Counted from the first letter of the stretch, positions 10,421 through 19,609 are shown. The stretch is DNA of 64,000 bases from Bog-473 sp963725895 (GCA_963725895.1 CAVSAJ010000002.1:1-64000); one strand, 5' to 3'. Numbers and translations: made by a program. The notes: a model not told the origin generated them from the letters alone.

Positions 10421-11395
10421 TCAGGGCTCTGGAGCAAACCGGCCTAATCCGGACACGACGTCATAGAAGTCGCGCACCGTCTCGTGCACGATCTGGCGGA
10501 CCGGGAGGACCTCAGCGATCCGTCCCGCCCCTTGGCCCCCGAAGGCAAACCCGGCGTCGAGGTCTCCTTCGAAATAGAGCTTGAGGATGCCCTGCATGCC
10601 AACCGTTCGACCCATGACCACCGACGGCTCCTGTTCGAGTCCCTCGCTGAAGGGGGTCCGCATGACCCGGTACGCCGGGCTCGAGTGTGCGCTCAGGACC
10701 ACGGTGTCGGTGGCGTCGGACGCCGTGACCAGGTTCTTGTAGTTGTCGTGCACCGGCGACTCGGCAGCACTGACCATACGGGTTCCCATCTGAATCCCCT
10801 CAGCTCCCAGGGCAAAGGCCGCCGCCATGGAGATGCCGTCGACGATCCCGCCTGCTGCGACGATGGGGACGTCGAACTCCCTGCAGATCTGGGGCAACAA
10901 CACGATTGTTGAAACGGGTCGGGTGCTCTTGAAGCCGCCGCCCTCACCCCCTTCAACCACCAGGCCGTCGACGCCCGCGTCCACGGCCTTCCACGCGGCT
11001 CGCAACGACGGGACGACGTGGAACACCGTGATCCCCGCGTCATGGAGCTGCTCGGTGTACCGGATGGGATCACCTGCTGAGGTGGTCACGAACCGGACGC
11101 CCTGTCGCGCGACGAAGTCGACGATGTCGGGATCTGTCACCAGCATCTGGGCGATGTTGACCCCCCACGGCTTGTCGGTCAGGTCGCGCATCGCCGCCAT
11201 TTCGTCTCGGACCTCGTCGAGCCGCCCCGATGAAGTCTCGATGATCCCAAAACCGCCGGCATTCGACACGGCTGAGGCGAGCTGTGCGCGAGCAATGAAT
11301 CCCATGGGCGCCTGGAGCAGCGGGTAGTCGACTCCGAGGAGTGCGGCAACTCGAGTGCGGAGGGGTTGTGGTGGCTCAGTCCCTTCGTGTGTCAT
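10421..11395 (-). CDS. Nitronate monooxygenase / FabK-like FMN oxidoreductase
   Basis: 324 residues of TIM-barrel FMN enzyme. PLLQAPMGFIARAQLASAVS and NAGGFGIIE form the N-terminal FMN region; LVVEGGEGGGFKS, VAAGGI and GAEGIQMGTRMVSAAESP are later phosphate-binding and active-site segments. Family members oxidise alkyl nitronates or, as FabK, reduce enoyl-ACP. The EGGEGGG form replaces the usual EAGGH/RG, so the catalytic His is not obvious and the substrate is uncertain. It starts at ATG 11395 and is divergent from a Tat-exported protein gene. In a catabolic neighbourhood it may act on a nitro compound or an enoyl thioester. Confidence 0.82.
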   Translation of the reverse strand: MTHEGTEPPQPLRTRVAALLGVDYPLLQAPMGFIARAQLASAVSNAGGFGIIETSSGRLDEVRDEMAAMRDLTDKPWGVNIAQMLVTDPDIVDFVARQGVRFVTTSAGDPIRYTEQLHDAGITVFHVVPSLRAAWKAVDAGVDGLVVEGGEGGGFKSTRPVSTIVLLPQICREFDVPIVAAGGIVDGISMAAAFALGAEGIQMGTRMVSAAESPVHDNYKNLVTASDATDTVVLSAHSSPAYRVMRTPFSEGLEQEPSVVMGRTVGMQGILKLYFEGDLDAGFAFGGQGAGRIAEVLPVRQIVHETVRDFYDVVSGLGRFAPEP

Positions 11396-11557
11396 CGGGC
11401 TCGGTCATGCATGCTGCGAGAACGTAGACGATTCGGCCGGCCTTCTTGCCCGCCACTGAACCCTGAGTCTGGTGGATCGGTCTTTCTTGCTTTCGAACAT
11501 CCAAGGCCGTTCCGGCTCCGGATAGTGAGTGGCGAGAGCGGAACGGAGGAGTTGGCC

Positions 11558-11911
11558 ATGAGTTCTGACCAACGCGACGAGCACGCAGAGGTGTCGCAGG
11601 GCTGGCGGGCGAGCCAAAGTCGGCGCACCTTCTTGCGCCGCGGCACTTTCACTGCCGCGGCTGTTGCGGTAGCCGGCAGCGTGCCGGGGCTCTCCGGACT
11701 GCTGGCAACAACCGAAACGGAAGCCCCCGCCGTCGACACAGGCGTCAACGACGTCGAGGACGACGCCGGCACACTCTCCGAACCGCTGGTCGCCCAGGTC
11801 AAGGACGCCAGAACGGGTGAGATCAGCCTCTTCCAAGGTGAGCGTGAGGTTGTCGTCCGCTCGCCCGCGCTCGCCCGCAGTTTGATGTCAGCCGCCCGTC
11901 CGAATTCCTAG
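11558..11911 (+). CDS. Small Tat-signal protein
   Basis: 117 residues. The start ATG 11558 follows a GGAGGA box 8 bases upstream; longer upstream in-frame starts lack one. Residues 20-50 carry a twin-arginine signal (SRRTFLRRGTFTAAAVAVAG) and a short acidic exported part follows (EPLVAQVKDARTGEISLFQG, VVVRSPALARSLMSA). I recognise only the export signal and a short pattern often seen in Tat-dependent proteins beside DUF4331 genes. It lies 30 bases before the DUF4331 gene, probably in one operon, so it may be its exported partner (inference). Confidence 0.7.
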   Translation: MSSDQRDEHAEVSQGWRASQSRRTFLRRGTFTAAAVAVAGSVPGLSGLLATTETEAPAVDTGVNDVEDDAGTLSEPLVAQVKDARTGEISLFQGEREVVVRSPALARSLMSAARPNS

Positions 11912-11941
11912 GCCCGTCCGAACGTCAACCAGGAGGAAATC

Positions 11942-13444
11942 ATGTCGTCACACCGCGAAGCGCCCGAAATCTCGAAGGATCCCGTCGCAGACAGCACCGA
12001 TCTCTATGCGTTCATGAGCCCCGATCGAAATGCGGCTGGGACGGTCACGCTGATCGCCAACTACATCCCGCTTGAGGCACCCGACGGCGGCCCGAACTTC
12101 TACGAATTTGCTGACGATGTGCTCTACGAGATCCACGTCGACAACACCGGCGACGGTGTTCCGGACATCAGCTACCAGTTCCGCTTCAACACCGTCAACA
12201 ACATTCCGGCGTCCTTTCTCTACAACGACGGCCCCATCACGGCCTTGGCCCCGCCGTCGCAGTCCTCGAACTGGAACCGACAGCAGACCTACACGCTCAC
12301 CCGCGTCGACCACAATCCGGCGAATCGCTGGGGAGGCTCAACCGTCGTGCTGGGGTCCGGTCTTCTCTGCCCGCCGTGCAACATCGGGCCGCTTTCAACC
12401 CCGAATTATTCGGCCCTGGCCAACGCGGCCATCCATTCGGTCGGCGCGGGACCGTTCTCGGCGCAGGTGTTCGCCGGGCAGCGGGCTGAGGGCTTCTACG
12501 TCGACTTGGGCGCCGTCTTCGACTTCGGCGATCTGCGCCCGTTCGCCGGCGACCACGCGGGCGGTTCTGCCGCCGGCCTCATGAACGGCATGCCCGGTGT
12601 GAACTCGACAGCGGACGTCAACGTGCACACACTGGCGCTCCAGATTCCCGCCACACAGCTCACTCGTGCCACACCGAGGAACGCGGGCGACCCTGCCGCC
12701 GTCATCGGCGTGTGGACGACGGCCAGCCGTCAGCGCGTCCGGGTGTGGGGCAACTGGTTCAATGGAGGCGACCTGTGGAGTGGCCCGTGGACCCAGGTGT
12801 CGCGGCTCGGCAACCCACTGGTCAACGAGCTTCTCATCGGCATCGGCGCCAAGGACGTGTGGAACACCCAGCCGCCGACGGCGGACGGTACGGAGTTCTT
12901 CCAGTACTTCGCCGAGCCGTTGCTGCCGCAGTTGCTGCCGAGCCTGTACCCGAACGTGTTCCCCAATCTCGCCAAGTACAACAGCGGCTCGCCGAACACG
13001 CGGCCCGACATCGAGGCGATCTTCCTCACTGGGATCCCGGCCGGCGTCATCACCCAGGCCCCGACCTTCACCAACTACAACGGGACCGGCGTCAAGGCGG
13101 AGATGTTGCGGCTCAACACAGCGATCCCGCCCTCGTCGAGCCCGAACAGCTTGGGACTGTTGGGTCTCGACGTGGCCGGTTGGCCCAACGGCCGGAGGGT
13201 GTTCGACGACGTCGCCACCATTGCGCTGCGCGCGGTCGCCGGGGCGACGTTGGGCTACGTGACCTCCTTCTCGGCCGACGCGGCGGCGGGCCTGGTCGAC
13301 TTCGGGCTCACGACCGGGGGGACTGGGACCGACCTCTCCGCCAAAGGCACAGAGAACTACCTCCCCTCGTTCCCGTACTTGGGCACGCCTTACAGCGGCT
13401 ACGCGAACCCGTCGGTCACGCCAGTGTCGTCGGCCGCACCGTAA
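11942..13444 (+). CDS. DUF4331 family protein
   Basis: 500 residues from ATG 11942, which has an AGGAGG box. It opens SSHREAPEISKDPVADSTDL with YAFMSPD, the signature of DUF4331, and ends with GTENYLPSFPYLGTPYSG. No signal peptide is encoded, although many relatives are exported or periplasmic; the preceding Tat protein might supply export. Biochemical function is unknown for the family. It forms a likely operon with the Tat-signal gene upstream and the 108-residue gene downstream. The frame is intact throughout. Confidence 0.88.
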   Translation: MSSHREAPEISKDPVADSTDLYAFMSPDRNAAGTVTLIANYIPLEAPDGGPNFYEFADDVLYEIHVDNTGDGVPDISYQFRFNTVNNIPASFLYNDGPITALAPPSQSSNWNRQQTYTLTRVDHNPANRWGGSTVVLGSGLLCPPCNIGPLSTPNYSALANAAIHSVGAGPFSAQVFAGQRAEGFYVDLGAVFDFGDLRPFAGDHAGGSAAGLMNGMPGVNSTADVNVHTLALQIPATQLTRATPRNAGDPAAVIGVWTTASRQRVRVWGNWFNGGDLWSGPWTQVSRLGNPLVNELLIGIGAKDVWNTQPPTADGTEFFQYFAEPLLPQLLPSLYPNVFPNLAKYNSGSPNTRPDIEAIFLTGIPAGVITQAPTFTNYNGTGVKAEMLRLNTAIPPSSSPNSLGLLGLDVAGWPNGRRVFDDVATIALRAVAGATLGYVTSFSADAAAGLVDFGLTTGGTGTDLSAKGTENYLPSFPYLGTPYSGYANPSVTPVSSAAP

Positions 13445-13448
13445 GGTC

Positions 13449-13775
13449 ATGGACCACTACCACCTCTCCGGGCCCAGTGAAGAAGGGTCAGTCGTGCTCG
13501 ACCTCGGCGGAGATGTCGGCGCAGCCATCGTGCACACACCGCCGGCGCTCGCCGAGTCCGAGATCGAGATCCGCCGGCGCGGCGCCCCGTGGGACGGGAC
13601 GCACGTTGCCGTTCGGCCCCGACACGTCCGAGACGGCGTTCTCTACGCCGCACTGTTTCCAGGCCTTGGGCGGGGGAGCTACGAGGTGCGTGTGCGCGGG
13701 GACGTCAACAGCCCCGTCACGGTCGTCGATGTGGAGGGTGCGCACGTGAGCCAGGCTCGGCTCGATCCGGGGTAG
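13449..13775 (+). CDS. Hypothetical protein, phospholipase-tail-like beta domain
   Basis: 108 residues, starting 5 bases after the DUF4331 stop, so co-translated. It is composed of beta-rich segments (SVVLDLGGDVGAAIVHTPPA, EIEIRRRGAPWDGTHVAVRP, LFPGLGRGSYEVRVRG). The pattern resembles small actinobacterial proteins of unknown function, with a central RRRG..WDGTH element. No membrane or metal motif is seen. Its tight spacing makes a role with the DUF4331 protein likely; nothing more can be said. Confidence 0.6.
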   Translation: MDHYHLSGPSEEGSVVLDLGGDVGAAIVHTPPALAESEIEIRRRGAPWDGTHVAVRPRHVRDGVLYAALFPGLGRGSYEVRVRGDVNSPVTVVDVEGAHVSQARLDPG

Positions 13776-13842
13776 TCGAGCTGGGAGGAGTCGGCTCTCG
13801 GCGCGCAGTACCCTTCAGGGCGGAGACACTGGAGGCGAAACC

Positions 13843-15009
13843 ATGCCCGCGGAGTTGTTCCAGCGCTATCGCGTCGTTGACGTCGACACCCACCTGACCG
13901 AGCCGCCCGATTTGTGGACCTCACGGGTGTCGTCGAAGTGGGGGAAGGCCGTACCACACGTCGAGACCGTGCGCGGTGCCGACTACTGGATGGCCGCCGA
14001 CACCTTCCTCAACACACCCGGCAACACGGCAATCGCGGGCTGGGACGGGTACGTGCCCGACGGCCCCAAAACCTACGACGAGATCCCGCCGTCGGCTTAC
14101 GACGCCCGCGCTCGCCTCGGGCACATGGACGACGAGGGCATCTACGCGCAGGTGTTGTACCCGAACGTTGCTGGATTCGGATCGGCGTACTTCTTGAAGC
14201 TCGGTGAACGCGATCTGGTCACGGCGTGCGTGCGCGCCTACAACGACTTCCTCGTCGAGTGGGCCTCGGCCGACTCGTCGCGGCTGATTCCCGTGATGTC
14301 CACGCCCTTTTGGGACCTTGACTTCGCGGTCGCGGAGCTCGAGCGTTGCGTCGAGAAGGGCCACAAGGGTGTGAATTTCTGTAACCACCCCGATTCGCAC
14401 GGCGAGCCGCCACTCTCGGACCCGCACTGGGACCGCCTCTGGGCCGCCGCGCAGGACGCGGAGGTCCCGATCACCTTCCACATCGGTGGCGGCGACATCA
14501 CTGCGGCGTTCTCCAAGGATCCGCATCTCAGTTTTCAGGCGAAGTTCCCGAAGGTCTCGTCGCTCATGATCATGGACAACATCGAGACGCTCGCGGATCT
14601 CGTCTTCGGCGGCGTGTGTCATCGCTTCCCGGAGCTCCGCTTCGTCTCGGTGGAGTCGGGTGTCGGCTGGCTACCCGGCGTGCTCGAGACATTTGACTGG
14701 CAGTGGGGCAATAGCGGGATCCGTCAGGAGCATCCCGAGTATGACCTGCTGCCGTCGGAGTACTTCCGTCGTCAGATCTACGGCTGCTTCTGGTTCGAGG
14801 AAGAAGCCGCGCGTTTCGCCATCGAGCGCTTCCCGGACAACATGCTCTTCGAGACCGACTTCCCGCACCCAACGTGCCAGCATCCCGGCCCAGCCAGCAT
14901 CGGAACGCACCCCGGGGAGTACGCGACGAAGGCCCTCGACGGTCTGGCGGATGACGTCGTCGCCAGGGTCCTGCACGACAACGCTGCGAAGCTCTACAGC
15001 CTGGTCTGA
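13843..15009 (+). CDS. Amidohydrolase family (PF04909) metal-dependent hydrolase
   Basis: 388 residues from ATG 13843 with a GGAGGC box. VVDVDTHLTEPPDLWTSRV gives the N-terminal D-x-H metal site; ITFHIGGG supplies a central His; FETDFPHPTC supplies the late Asp. The COG2159 layout covers decarboxylases such as ACMSD-like enzymes and hydrolases. The substrate is unknown. It is transcribed towards a carboxymuconolactone-decarboxylase-like gene on the other strand, which supports a role in degrading an aromatic or terpenoid compound (inference). Confidence 0.85.
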   Translation: MPAELFQRYRVVDVDTHLTEPPDLWTSRVSSKWGKAVPHVETVRGADYWMAADTFLNTPGNTAIAGWDGYVPDGPKTYDEIPPSAYDARARLGHMDDEGIYAQVLYPNVAGFGSAYFLKLGERDLVTACVRAYNDFLVEWASADSSRLIPVMSTPFWDLDFAVAELERCVEKGHKGVNFCNHPDSHGEPPLSDPHWDRLWAAAQDAEVPITFHIGGGDITAAFSKDPHLSFQAKFPKVSSLMIMDNIETLADLVFGGVCHRFPELRFVSVESGVGWLPGVLETFDWQWGNSGIRQEHPEYDLLPSEYFRRQIYGCFWFEEEAARFAIERFPDNMLFETDFPHPTCQHPGPASIGTHPGEYATKALDGLADDVVARVLHDNAAKLYSLV

Positions 15010-15032
15010 GGACTGTCAGTCGCTGGTTATCA

Positions 15033-15815
15033 TCAGCGTTGTTCTGCGACGTCGAGGAGAAGGTCGTCGAGTTGGCGCCCGAGCGCCCACCCGACATACA
15101 CGGCGAAGTGGACCACGAGCTCCCGGAGGTCCTCGAGGCTGAGCTCGCCGTTGCGCAGGGCCGCATCAAGGTGGGCCCTCGTCTCCGATGCAACGCCGAC
15201 GGCAGCGCAACAACAGATGCTGATGATCCTCCGGTCCCGTAGGGACAGGTGTTCGTCCCTCGTCCAGATCTCCCCGTAGAGGTAGTCGAGATAGGCGTTT
15301 CGACGGAAAGGCGTCGTGGGCGGGGGTGGCGGTTGGCCATGCAGCGCACCGTATGCGGCGTCGCCTCGGGCGTGGCGCTCCTCGACGCCCACCGGATCCG
15401 TCCACGGCATGAAGTTGATCGACAGCGACTCCTCCCCTCGCTGCTCTGCGAGCTTGGCCATCGCCATCGCACCATGCATGCTGAGGACGGACGCCTTCGG
15501 CCAGCCCAGCTGCGTTGCGAAGAGTAGGACGAACTCATCGAATTCTTCGAGGTTGATGTCACCACTATTGAGCGCGGCCCAGACGTGGGTCTCGATCGGG
15601 TAGCTCGAGTCGGTGGACCCCAGGCACGACAAGGTGATCCAGCGACGGTCACGGGCAGTCAGGACCCCTCGACGCCACATTTCCCCGAAGACGAAGCCAA
15701 GGACGCCCACGTCGATGTAGGCCGAGGTGGGATCGGGGCTGGGTGTCGTCATGATGTGTTCGAACTCGGCCCGCGCAGCAGCTTGGCGCTCGTCTCGATC
15801 TGCCCACATGCTCAT
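15033..15815 (-). CDS. Carboxymuconolactone decarboxylase-like protein
   Basis: 260 residues with two similar alpha-helical CMD/AhpD-type units. The first contains RRWITLSCLGSTDSSYPIET with HVWAALN; the second contains RDRRIISICCCAAVGVASET with RAHLDAALR. The E-x-H-x3-A-L positions resemble the family's catalytic helix. Such proteins act as decarboxylases or peroxidases. Its ATG overlaps the SDR stop by 4 bases (15812-15815), so the two are translationally coupled and probably serve one pathway. Confidence 0.82.
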   Translation of the reverse strand: MSMWADRDERQAAARAEFEHIMTTPSPDPTSAYIDVGVLGFVFGEMWRRGVLTARDRRWITLSCLGSTDSSYPIETHVWAALNSGDINLEEFDEFVLLFATQLGWPKASVLSMHGAMAMAKLAEQRGEESLSINFMPWTDPVGVEERHARGDAAYGALHGQPPPPPTTPFRRNAYLDYLYGEIWTRDEHLSLRDRRIISICCCAAVGVASETRAHLDAALRNGELSLEDLRELVVHFAVYVGWALGRQLDDLLLDVAEQR

Positions 15816-16696
15816 TTGGTCCTTTCCCGACGGTCAGCCGACGCATTGGCCGTTCCTTGTCGGCTCGCTCCGTACCCCGGCATCGTCGTCTTGAGCGCGC
15901 CCACCAGACCCCCGTCGACCCTGAGGTCACAGCCGCTCACGAACCTGGCTCGCGGGCCGGCCAGGAACTCGATCACGTCCGCGATGTCCGCGGGACGGCC
16001 CGGGAGCTCGGCTGATCCGTCGTCGTGGGGGGCGTCGATCGGCGTCCACCCGATGAGGCCTCGCTTACCGGGATTGTCCTTCAGCTCGAGCTGACCCATG
16101 GGCGTATCGATGAGTCCCGGGGAAAGCGAAACGATCCGAGCTCCCCGCGCGCCCCACACGGGGGCAGTCCGCTCACACAGTCGGACCACCCCGCGTTTCG
16201 CCAATGCATATGCCGTTCCCGAGTCGAGCGGCGACCCCAATGCCTGCTCCAAACTCGAGAAGAGGTCCGGCGCCAGCGGTTCGTCGAGAACGGCTGTCAC
16301 CGCGGGTGAGGCGGGGATTAGGTGCGCAGCAATCGAGGCGACGCAGATCACGACGGAGCCGGCCTGCGCTGTCCCTTCGAGACCTTCGAGGAGGGCTGCC
16401 GTCCCCACGAGGTCGACCTGGAGGATCCGCTCAGCGTCGTCCATCATCGGGGACACTCCGGCGAGGTGAAGCAGTCTGTCGAAGCCCCCGAACGCCCGCG
16501 TCTGACGCACGAGCGCGTCGATCGACGCCCGGGAACCGAGGTCTGCCACCGCCAACGTCGCCTCGGGGACGAGGCTCCGAACTCCCTGGAGCGCTTGGTC
16601 GTCGACGTCAACGAGGAGGAGCCGGCTCGCGCGGAACCTCTCCACGCACGCGCGGCCCATTCCGCCACCGGCGCCCGTGATGACAGTGACGCTCAC
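15812..16696 (-). CDS. Short-chain dehydrogenase/reductase
   Basis: 294 residues from ATG 16696. VTVITGAGGGMGRACVERF is the TGxxxGxG cofactor-binding turn; VADLGSR follows the second Rossmann strand; TAYALAKRGVVRLCER holds the YxxxK catalytic pair. A C-terminal G-CDLRVDGG segment is typical. It probably oxidises or reduces an alcohol/ketone in the local catabolic route. It is first in a two-gene operon with the CMD-like gene and divergent from a TetR regulator, with a palindromic operator between them. Confidence 0.88.
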   Translation of the reverse strand: MSVTVITGAGGGMGRACVERFRASRLLLVDVDDQALQGVRSLVPEATLAVADLGSRASIDALVRQTRAFGGFDRLLHLAGVSPMMDDAERILQVDLVGTAALLEGLEGTAQAGSVVICVASIAAHLIPASPAVTAVLDEPLAPDLFSSLEQALGSPLDSGTAYALAKRGVVRLCERTAPVWGARGARIVSLSPGLIDTPMGQLELKDNPGKRGLIGWTPIDAPHDDGSAELPGRPADIADVIEFLAGPRARFVSGCDLRVDGGLVGALKTTMPGYGASRQGTANASADRRERTK

Positions 16697-16771
16697 GGTT
16701 CATCGTCCATGTCGATGGTCACCAGCCCTGTCCTGTCCGCATGGCCTGCCTGAGAGGGGCGTCTGTACTTT

Positions 16772-16785
16772 AAGTCACTTGACTT
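16772..16785. promoter_or_regulatory. Palindromic operator, probable TetR-family binding site
   Basis: AAGTCA-CT-TGACTT is a perfect 6-bp inverted repeat around a 2-base centre. It lies between the divergent SDR (start 16696) and TetR (start 16824) genes, where an autoregulating repressor would bind. Binding by the neighbouring TetR protein is inferred from position and symmetry. Confidence 0.6.
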
Positions 16786-16823
16786 GCGGCTGTAAAGGAT
16801 GGTCTCATGAGCGAGGTGGTCAG

Positions 16824-17498
16824 ATGATGTCGACGGCGACACTCGCTCTTTCGACCAAAGAGCAGATCGTCTTGGCGGCCGAGCGGCTTTTCGCCGAACG
16901 CGGTTACGAGGGCGTCTCGCTCCGCGAGATCGGCGCTGCCGCGGGGAGCGGCAACAACTCGGCCGTCCAATACCACTTCGGTTCGAAGGAGCAGCTCGTC
17001 GTTGCGATCTTCGAGAACCGGCTCGCCTACATCGATGACCGCCGCTCCATCCTGATCGCGCAACTCGAACCGCGTGACGTCCGCTCTTGGGTCGAGTGCT
17101 ACATCCTTCCCTTGCTCGAACAGGGCGAGATCGACGGGAGCCACTACATGAGCTTCATCGCCGCCGTCGAGCAGCAGGTCGGCATCTTCGAACACCTCCC
17201 CGAACGCTTCCGGGCGAGGACCCAGAGCTTTCGCGACGAGGTGGGAGTCTTGATGAGCGAGGTTCCCGAGCCGCTGCGTTCGCATCGGATCCTGCAGGTT
17301 GTGCGCTTCAGCGTCTATGCCGCCAGTGCTCGGGAGCGAGCCAAGGCACAGAGCCTCGAGGTGCTCCCGTTCGGGGTGCATGTCGCCGACCTGCTCGATG
17401 GATTGGCCGGATTCCTGCAGGCGCCGGTCTCGAGCGTCGCCCTCGCATCCGTCGGAAAGGATCGAACGGGGGCCCCTGGTCCACAGCTCATCCTGTGA
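16824..17498 (+). CDS. TetR/AcrR-family transcriptional regulator
   Basis: About 224 residues starting MMSTATLALSTKEQIVLAAE. The helix-turn-helix is at residues about 12-58 (RLFAERGYEGVSLREIGAAA, then AVQYHFGSKEQLV). Longer in-frame starts back to 16677 would run through the operator and SDR start, so 16824 is preferred. The C-domain, about 165 residues, should bind a hydrophobic ligand. The TGATG overlap at 17496-17500 couples it to the dehydrogenase gene downstream. It probably represses both divergent transcription units. Confidence 0.88.
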   Translation: MMSTATLALSTKEQIVLAAERLFAERGYEGVSLREIGAAAGSGNNSAVQYHFGSKEQLVVAIFENRLAYIDDRRSILIAQLEPRDVRSWVECYILPLLEQGEIDGSHYMSFIAAVEQQVGIFEHLPERFRARTQSFRDEVGVLMSEVPEPLRSHRILQVVRFSVYAASARERAKAQSLEVLPFGVHVADLLDGLAGFLQAPVSSVALASVGKDRTGAPGPQLIL

Positions 17499-18349
17499 TG
17501 GTGCGCTCTGGTCTTTTCAGCGTGGGCTTCATCGGGCTTGGGAGCCAGGGGGCGCCGATGGCGCGTCGGATCGTCGAGGGCGGATTCCCGCTGACACTGT
17601 GGGCAAGGCGCCAAGAGAGCCTGGAGCCCTTCGCTGACACCGCGGCGAACAACGCGCCGACACCCGCGGCCCTGGCCGCAGCTTCGTCGATCGTGTGCCT
17701 GTGTGTGACGGGGGACGAGGACGTGACGGAGGTCGCGCTGGGGACCGACGGAGTGCTGGCCGGCATGGCATCTGGCGGGACCCTGGTCGTTCACTCGACC
17801 GTGCACCCCGAGACGTGCGTCCGTCTTCGTGGGCTGGCCGCAGAGAAGGGCGTGAGCGTTCTGGACGCGCCCGTAAGCGGTGGTGGTCACGCCGCGGAAC
17901 AGGGAACCTTGCTCGTGATGGTCGGAGGCGAAGCCGCTGTCTTGGAGCACGTACGCCCGGTGCTGGCGACTTTCGGCGAGCCGATACTCCACCTCGGGGA
18001 AGTCGGTGCGGGACAGACGGCGAAGCTGGTGAACAACTTGGTCTTCACGGCACAGATCGCGCTCTCTCTCGAGACGTTCGCCTTCGTGGACGAGCTCGGC
18101 CTCGACGGAGCGGCCATGGCTCAGGTCTTCGAGCGTGGGAGCGGTGCGAGCCGGGCAGCAACGATCCTTTCCGCCTCGGGCTTCGACATCAGTGCTCTCG
18201 GCCGGGTCGCGGGGCCCCTGCTTCGAAAGGACGTGAACCTGATCGCTGACGTTGCACGACGGCAGCACGTCGTGCCGCCGGACTCCGTGGTGGAACTGGC
18301 CGAGCAGGGCCTGCTCGCCCTGGGGGCGACGAAGGGAGAAACTCAATGA
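17498..18349 (+). CDS. Beta-hydroxyacid dehydrogenase (3-HIBADH family)
   Basis: 283 residues. VGFIGLGSQGAPMARRIVEG is the NAD(P) Rossmann motif with the family Met; LDAPVSGGGHAAEQGTLLVM is the substrate loop; GAGQTAKLVNN has the catalytic Lys. The family includes 3-hydroxyisobutyrate dehydrogenase and tartronate semialdehyde reductase; the substrate cannot be chosen. The start ATG 17498 shares a base with the TetR stop, and its own stop overlaps the PhyH start, so TetR-HIBADH-PhyH form one operon. Confidence 0.87.
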   Translation: MVRSGLFSVGFIGLGSQGAPMARRIVEGGFPLTLWARRQESLEPFADTAANNAPTPAALAAASSIVCLCVTGDEDVTEVALGTDGVLAGMASGGTLVVHSTVHPETCVRLRGLAAEKGVSVLDAPVSGGGHAAEQGTLLVMVGGEAAVLEHVRPVLATFGEPILHLGEVGAGQTAKLVNNLVFTAQIALSLETFAFVDELGLDGAAMAQVFERGSGASRAATILSASGFDISALGRVAGPLLRKDVNLIADVARRQHVVPPDSVVELAEQGLLALGATKGETQ

Positions 18350-19590
18350 GCGTCGATACGCGCACACGACCCATCAACGGAACGGGGCCTGCCGACCCCG
18401 CGTCGTTCTTCGAAGGAGAGTGGTGCGAGGCGGTCGCCCACCACGGCATTCGCGCCGCCGAGGACGCGGCACGGCTCGGCCTCTCTCCGATCACCGTGCA
18501 GGTGGACGATGCGCCGTGGACACTCCAGCCCGGCACCGAGGGCATCGACGTCGTCCCGGGTACCGCCGGCGCCACCCGACGCGTCGCGCTCGACGCAACA
18601 GCCTTCGCGGATCTCTTCTGCGGGCGGCGGACGGCGCTCGGTCTTGTCGTCGGCGGGCGAGTCGAAGGCGACCCCGCCTCGAACGACGCGTTCTGCGCGT
18701 GGGATCCGGTGCTCCGCTCATTGCTCGACGGGAGGGCCGTCTATCAACCAGGCGACGTCTCGCTCGAGACGGTCGACGGGTCGCTGCTCGATCTCGACCA
18801 GCGGTTCCGTCTCGGCCAGAGGCGCACAGAAGCCGCCCACTTTCTCGCGGAAGCGGGCTTCCTCTTGTTGCAAGACGTGTTCACGGAGGCAGAGATGGAC
18901 GCGGTCGATGCCGACCTGAGGTCCGCGGTCGCCACTGCCCGACCCGACGACGGCACGTCGTGGTGGGCGAAGACCGCCAACGGGGATGCGTACCCCTGCC
19001 GGATTCTCGACCTTGCGCAGAAGTCGCCCGCTCTCCGCGCGCTGATCGCCGACGAGCGCTACACCTCAATCGGCGACCTGCTCGGCGACGGCCATCGGCC
19101 GGGTGATCCCTTTGGCGAACACTTCGCCGACGTGACCGCCGAAGGGCTCTTGAAGCGTGTCGATTCTGTCGAGGGGCTGGTCTGTCTTCCGTGGCACAAG
19201 GACTGCGACCGCGGCGGGCACTCCATGTTCTGTTCGGGCCTCACGGTCGGGGTCTGCCTGACGCCCATCGACGAAGACCACGGCGGTCTCGACGTCATGG
19301 CAGGATCACACCGGGCCAACATCGCCCGGGCACAGATCGACCAGCTCGACCTGCCGGCGGTGACTTTGCGCGCCGGGCGCGGCGACGTCTCGGTGCACAT
19401 GTCCTGCACGCTCCACCGCTCGACACATCCGACGAACCGGGAGCGACGCGTCGCCTATACCGGGTTCGCATTGCCGCCTCGGGCCGGCGATGGACACGCC
19501 GAGGAGACACAAGCGGGGCTCCGGCGAGATCGAGCCGCCATCGGTTCCTCGAGCGGACGTCAGCTCTTTGCGGCTGAGGGCGACACGTGA
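18346..19590 (+). CDS. Phytanoyl-CoA dioxygenase-like protein with N-terminal SCP2-like region
   Basis: 414 residues. Residues about 70-150 (VALDATAFADLFCGRRTALG, RVEGDPASNDAFCAWDPVLR) look like an SCP2 sterol-carrier fold. The PhyH domain follows, with the HxD iron ligands in LPWHKDCDRGGH, a central MAGSHRANIAR and a distal His in HRSTHPTNRERRVAYTGF. Fe(II)/2-oxoglutarate hydroxylation is expected. The SCP2-like part could present a lipid-like substrate to the oxygenase, fitting a terpenoid, steroid or fatty acyl pathway (inference). The start overlaps the previous stop by 4 bases. Confidence 0.82.
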   Translation: MSVDTRTRPINGTGPADPASFFEGEWCEAVAHHGIRAAEDAARLGLSPITVQVDDAPWTLQPGTEGIDVVPGTAGATRRVALDATAFADLFCGRRTALGLVVGGRVEGDPASNDAFCAWDPVLRSLLDGRAVYQPGDVSLETVDGSLLDLDQRFRLGQRRTEAAHFLAEAGFLLLQDVFTEAEMDAVDADLRSAVATARPDDGTSWWAKTANGDAYPCRILDLAQKSPALRALIADERYTSIGDLLGDGHRPGDPFGEHFADVTAEGLLKRVDSVEGLVCLPWHKDCDRGGHSMFCSGLTVGVCLTPIDEDHGGLDVMAGSHRANIARAQIDQLDLPAVTLRAGRGDVSVHMSCTLHRSTHPTNRERRVAYTGFALPPRAGDGHAEETQAGLRRDRAAIGSSSGRQLFAAEGDT

Positions 19591-19609
19591 GCGTGGAGCG
19601 TTGCGACGC

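Noticed and set aside
12395..13749. Long frames on both strands over DUF4331 (351 and 345 residues)
   Set aside because: High-GC shadow frames; the DUF4331 frame has the family motifs, ribosome site and codon pattern.
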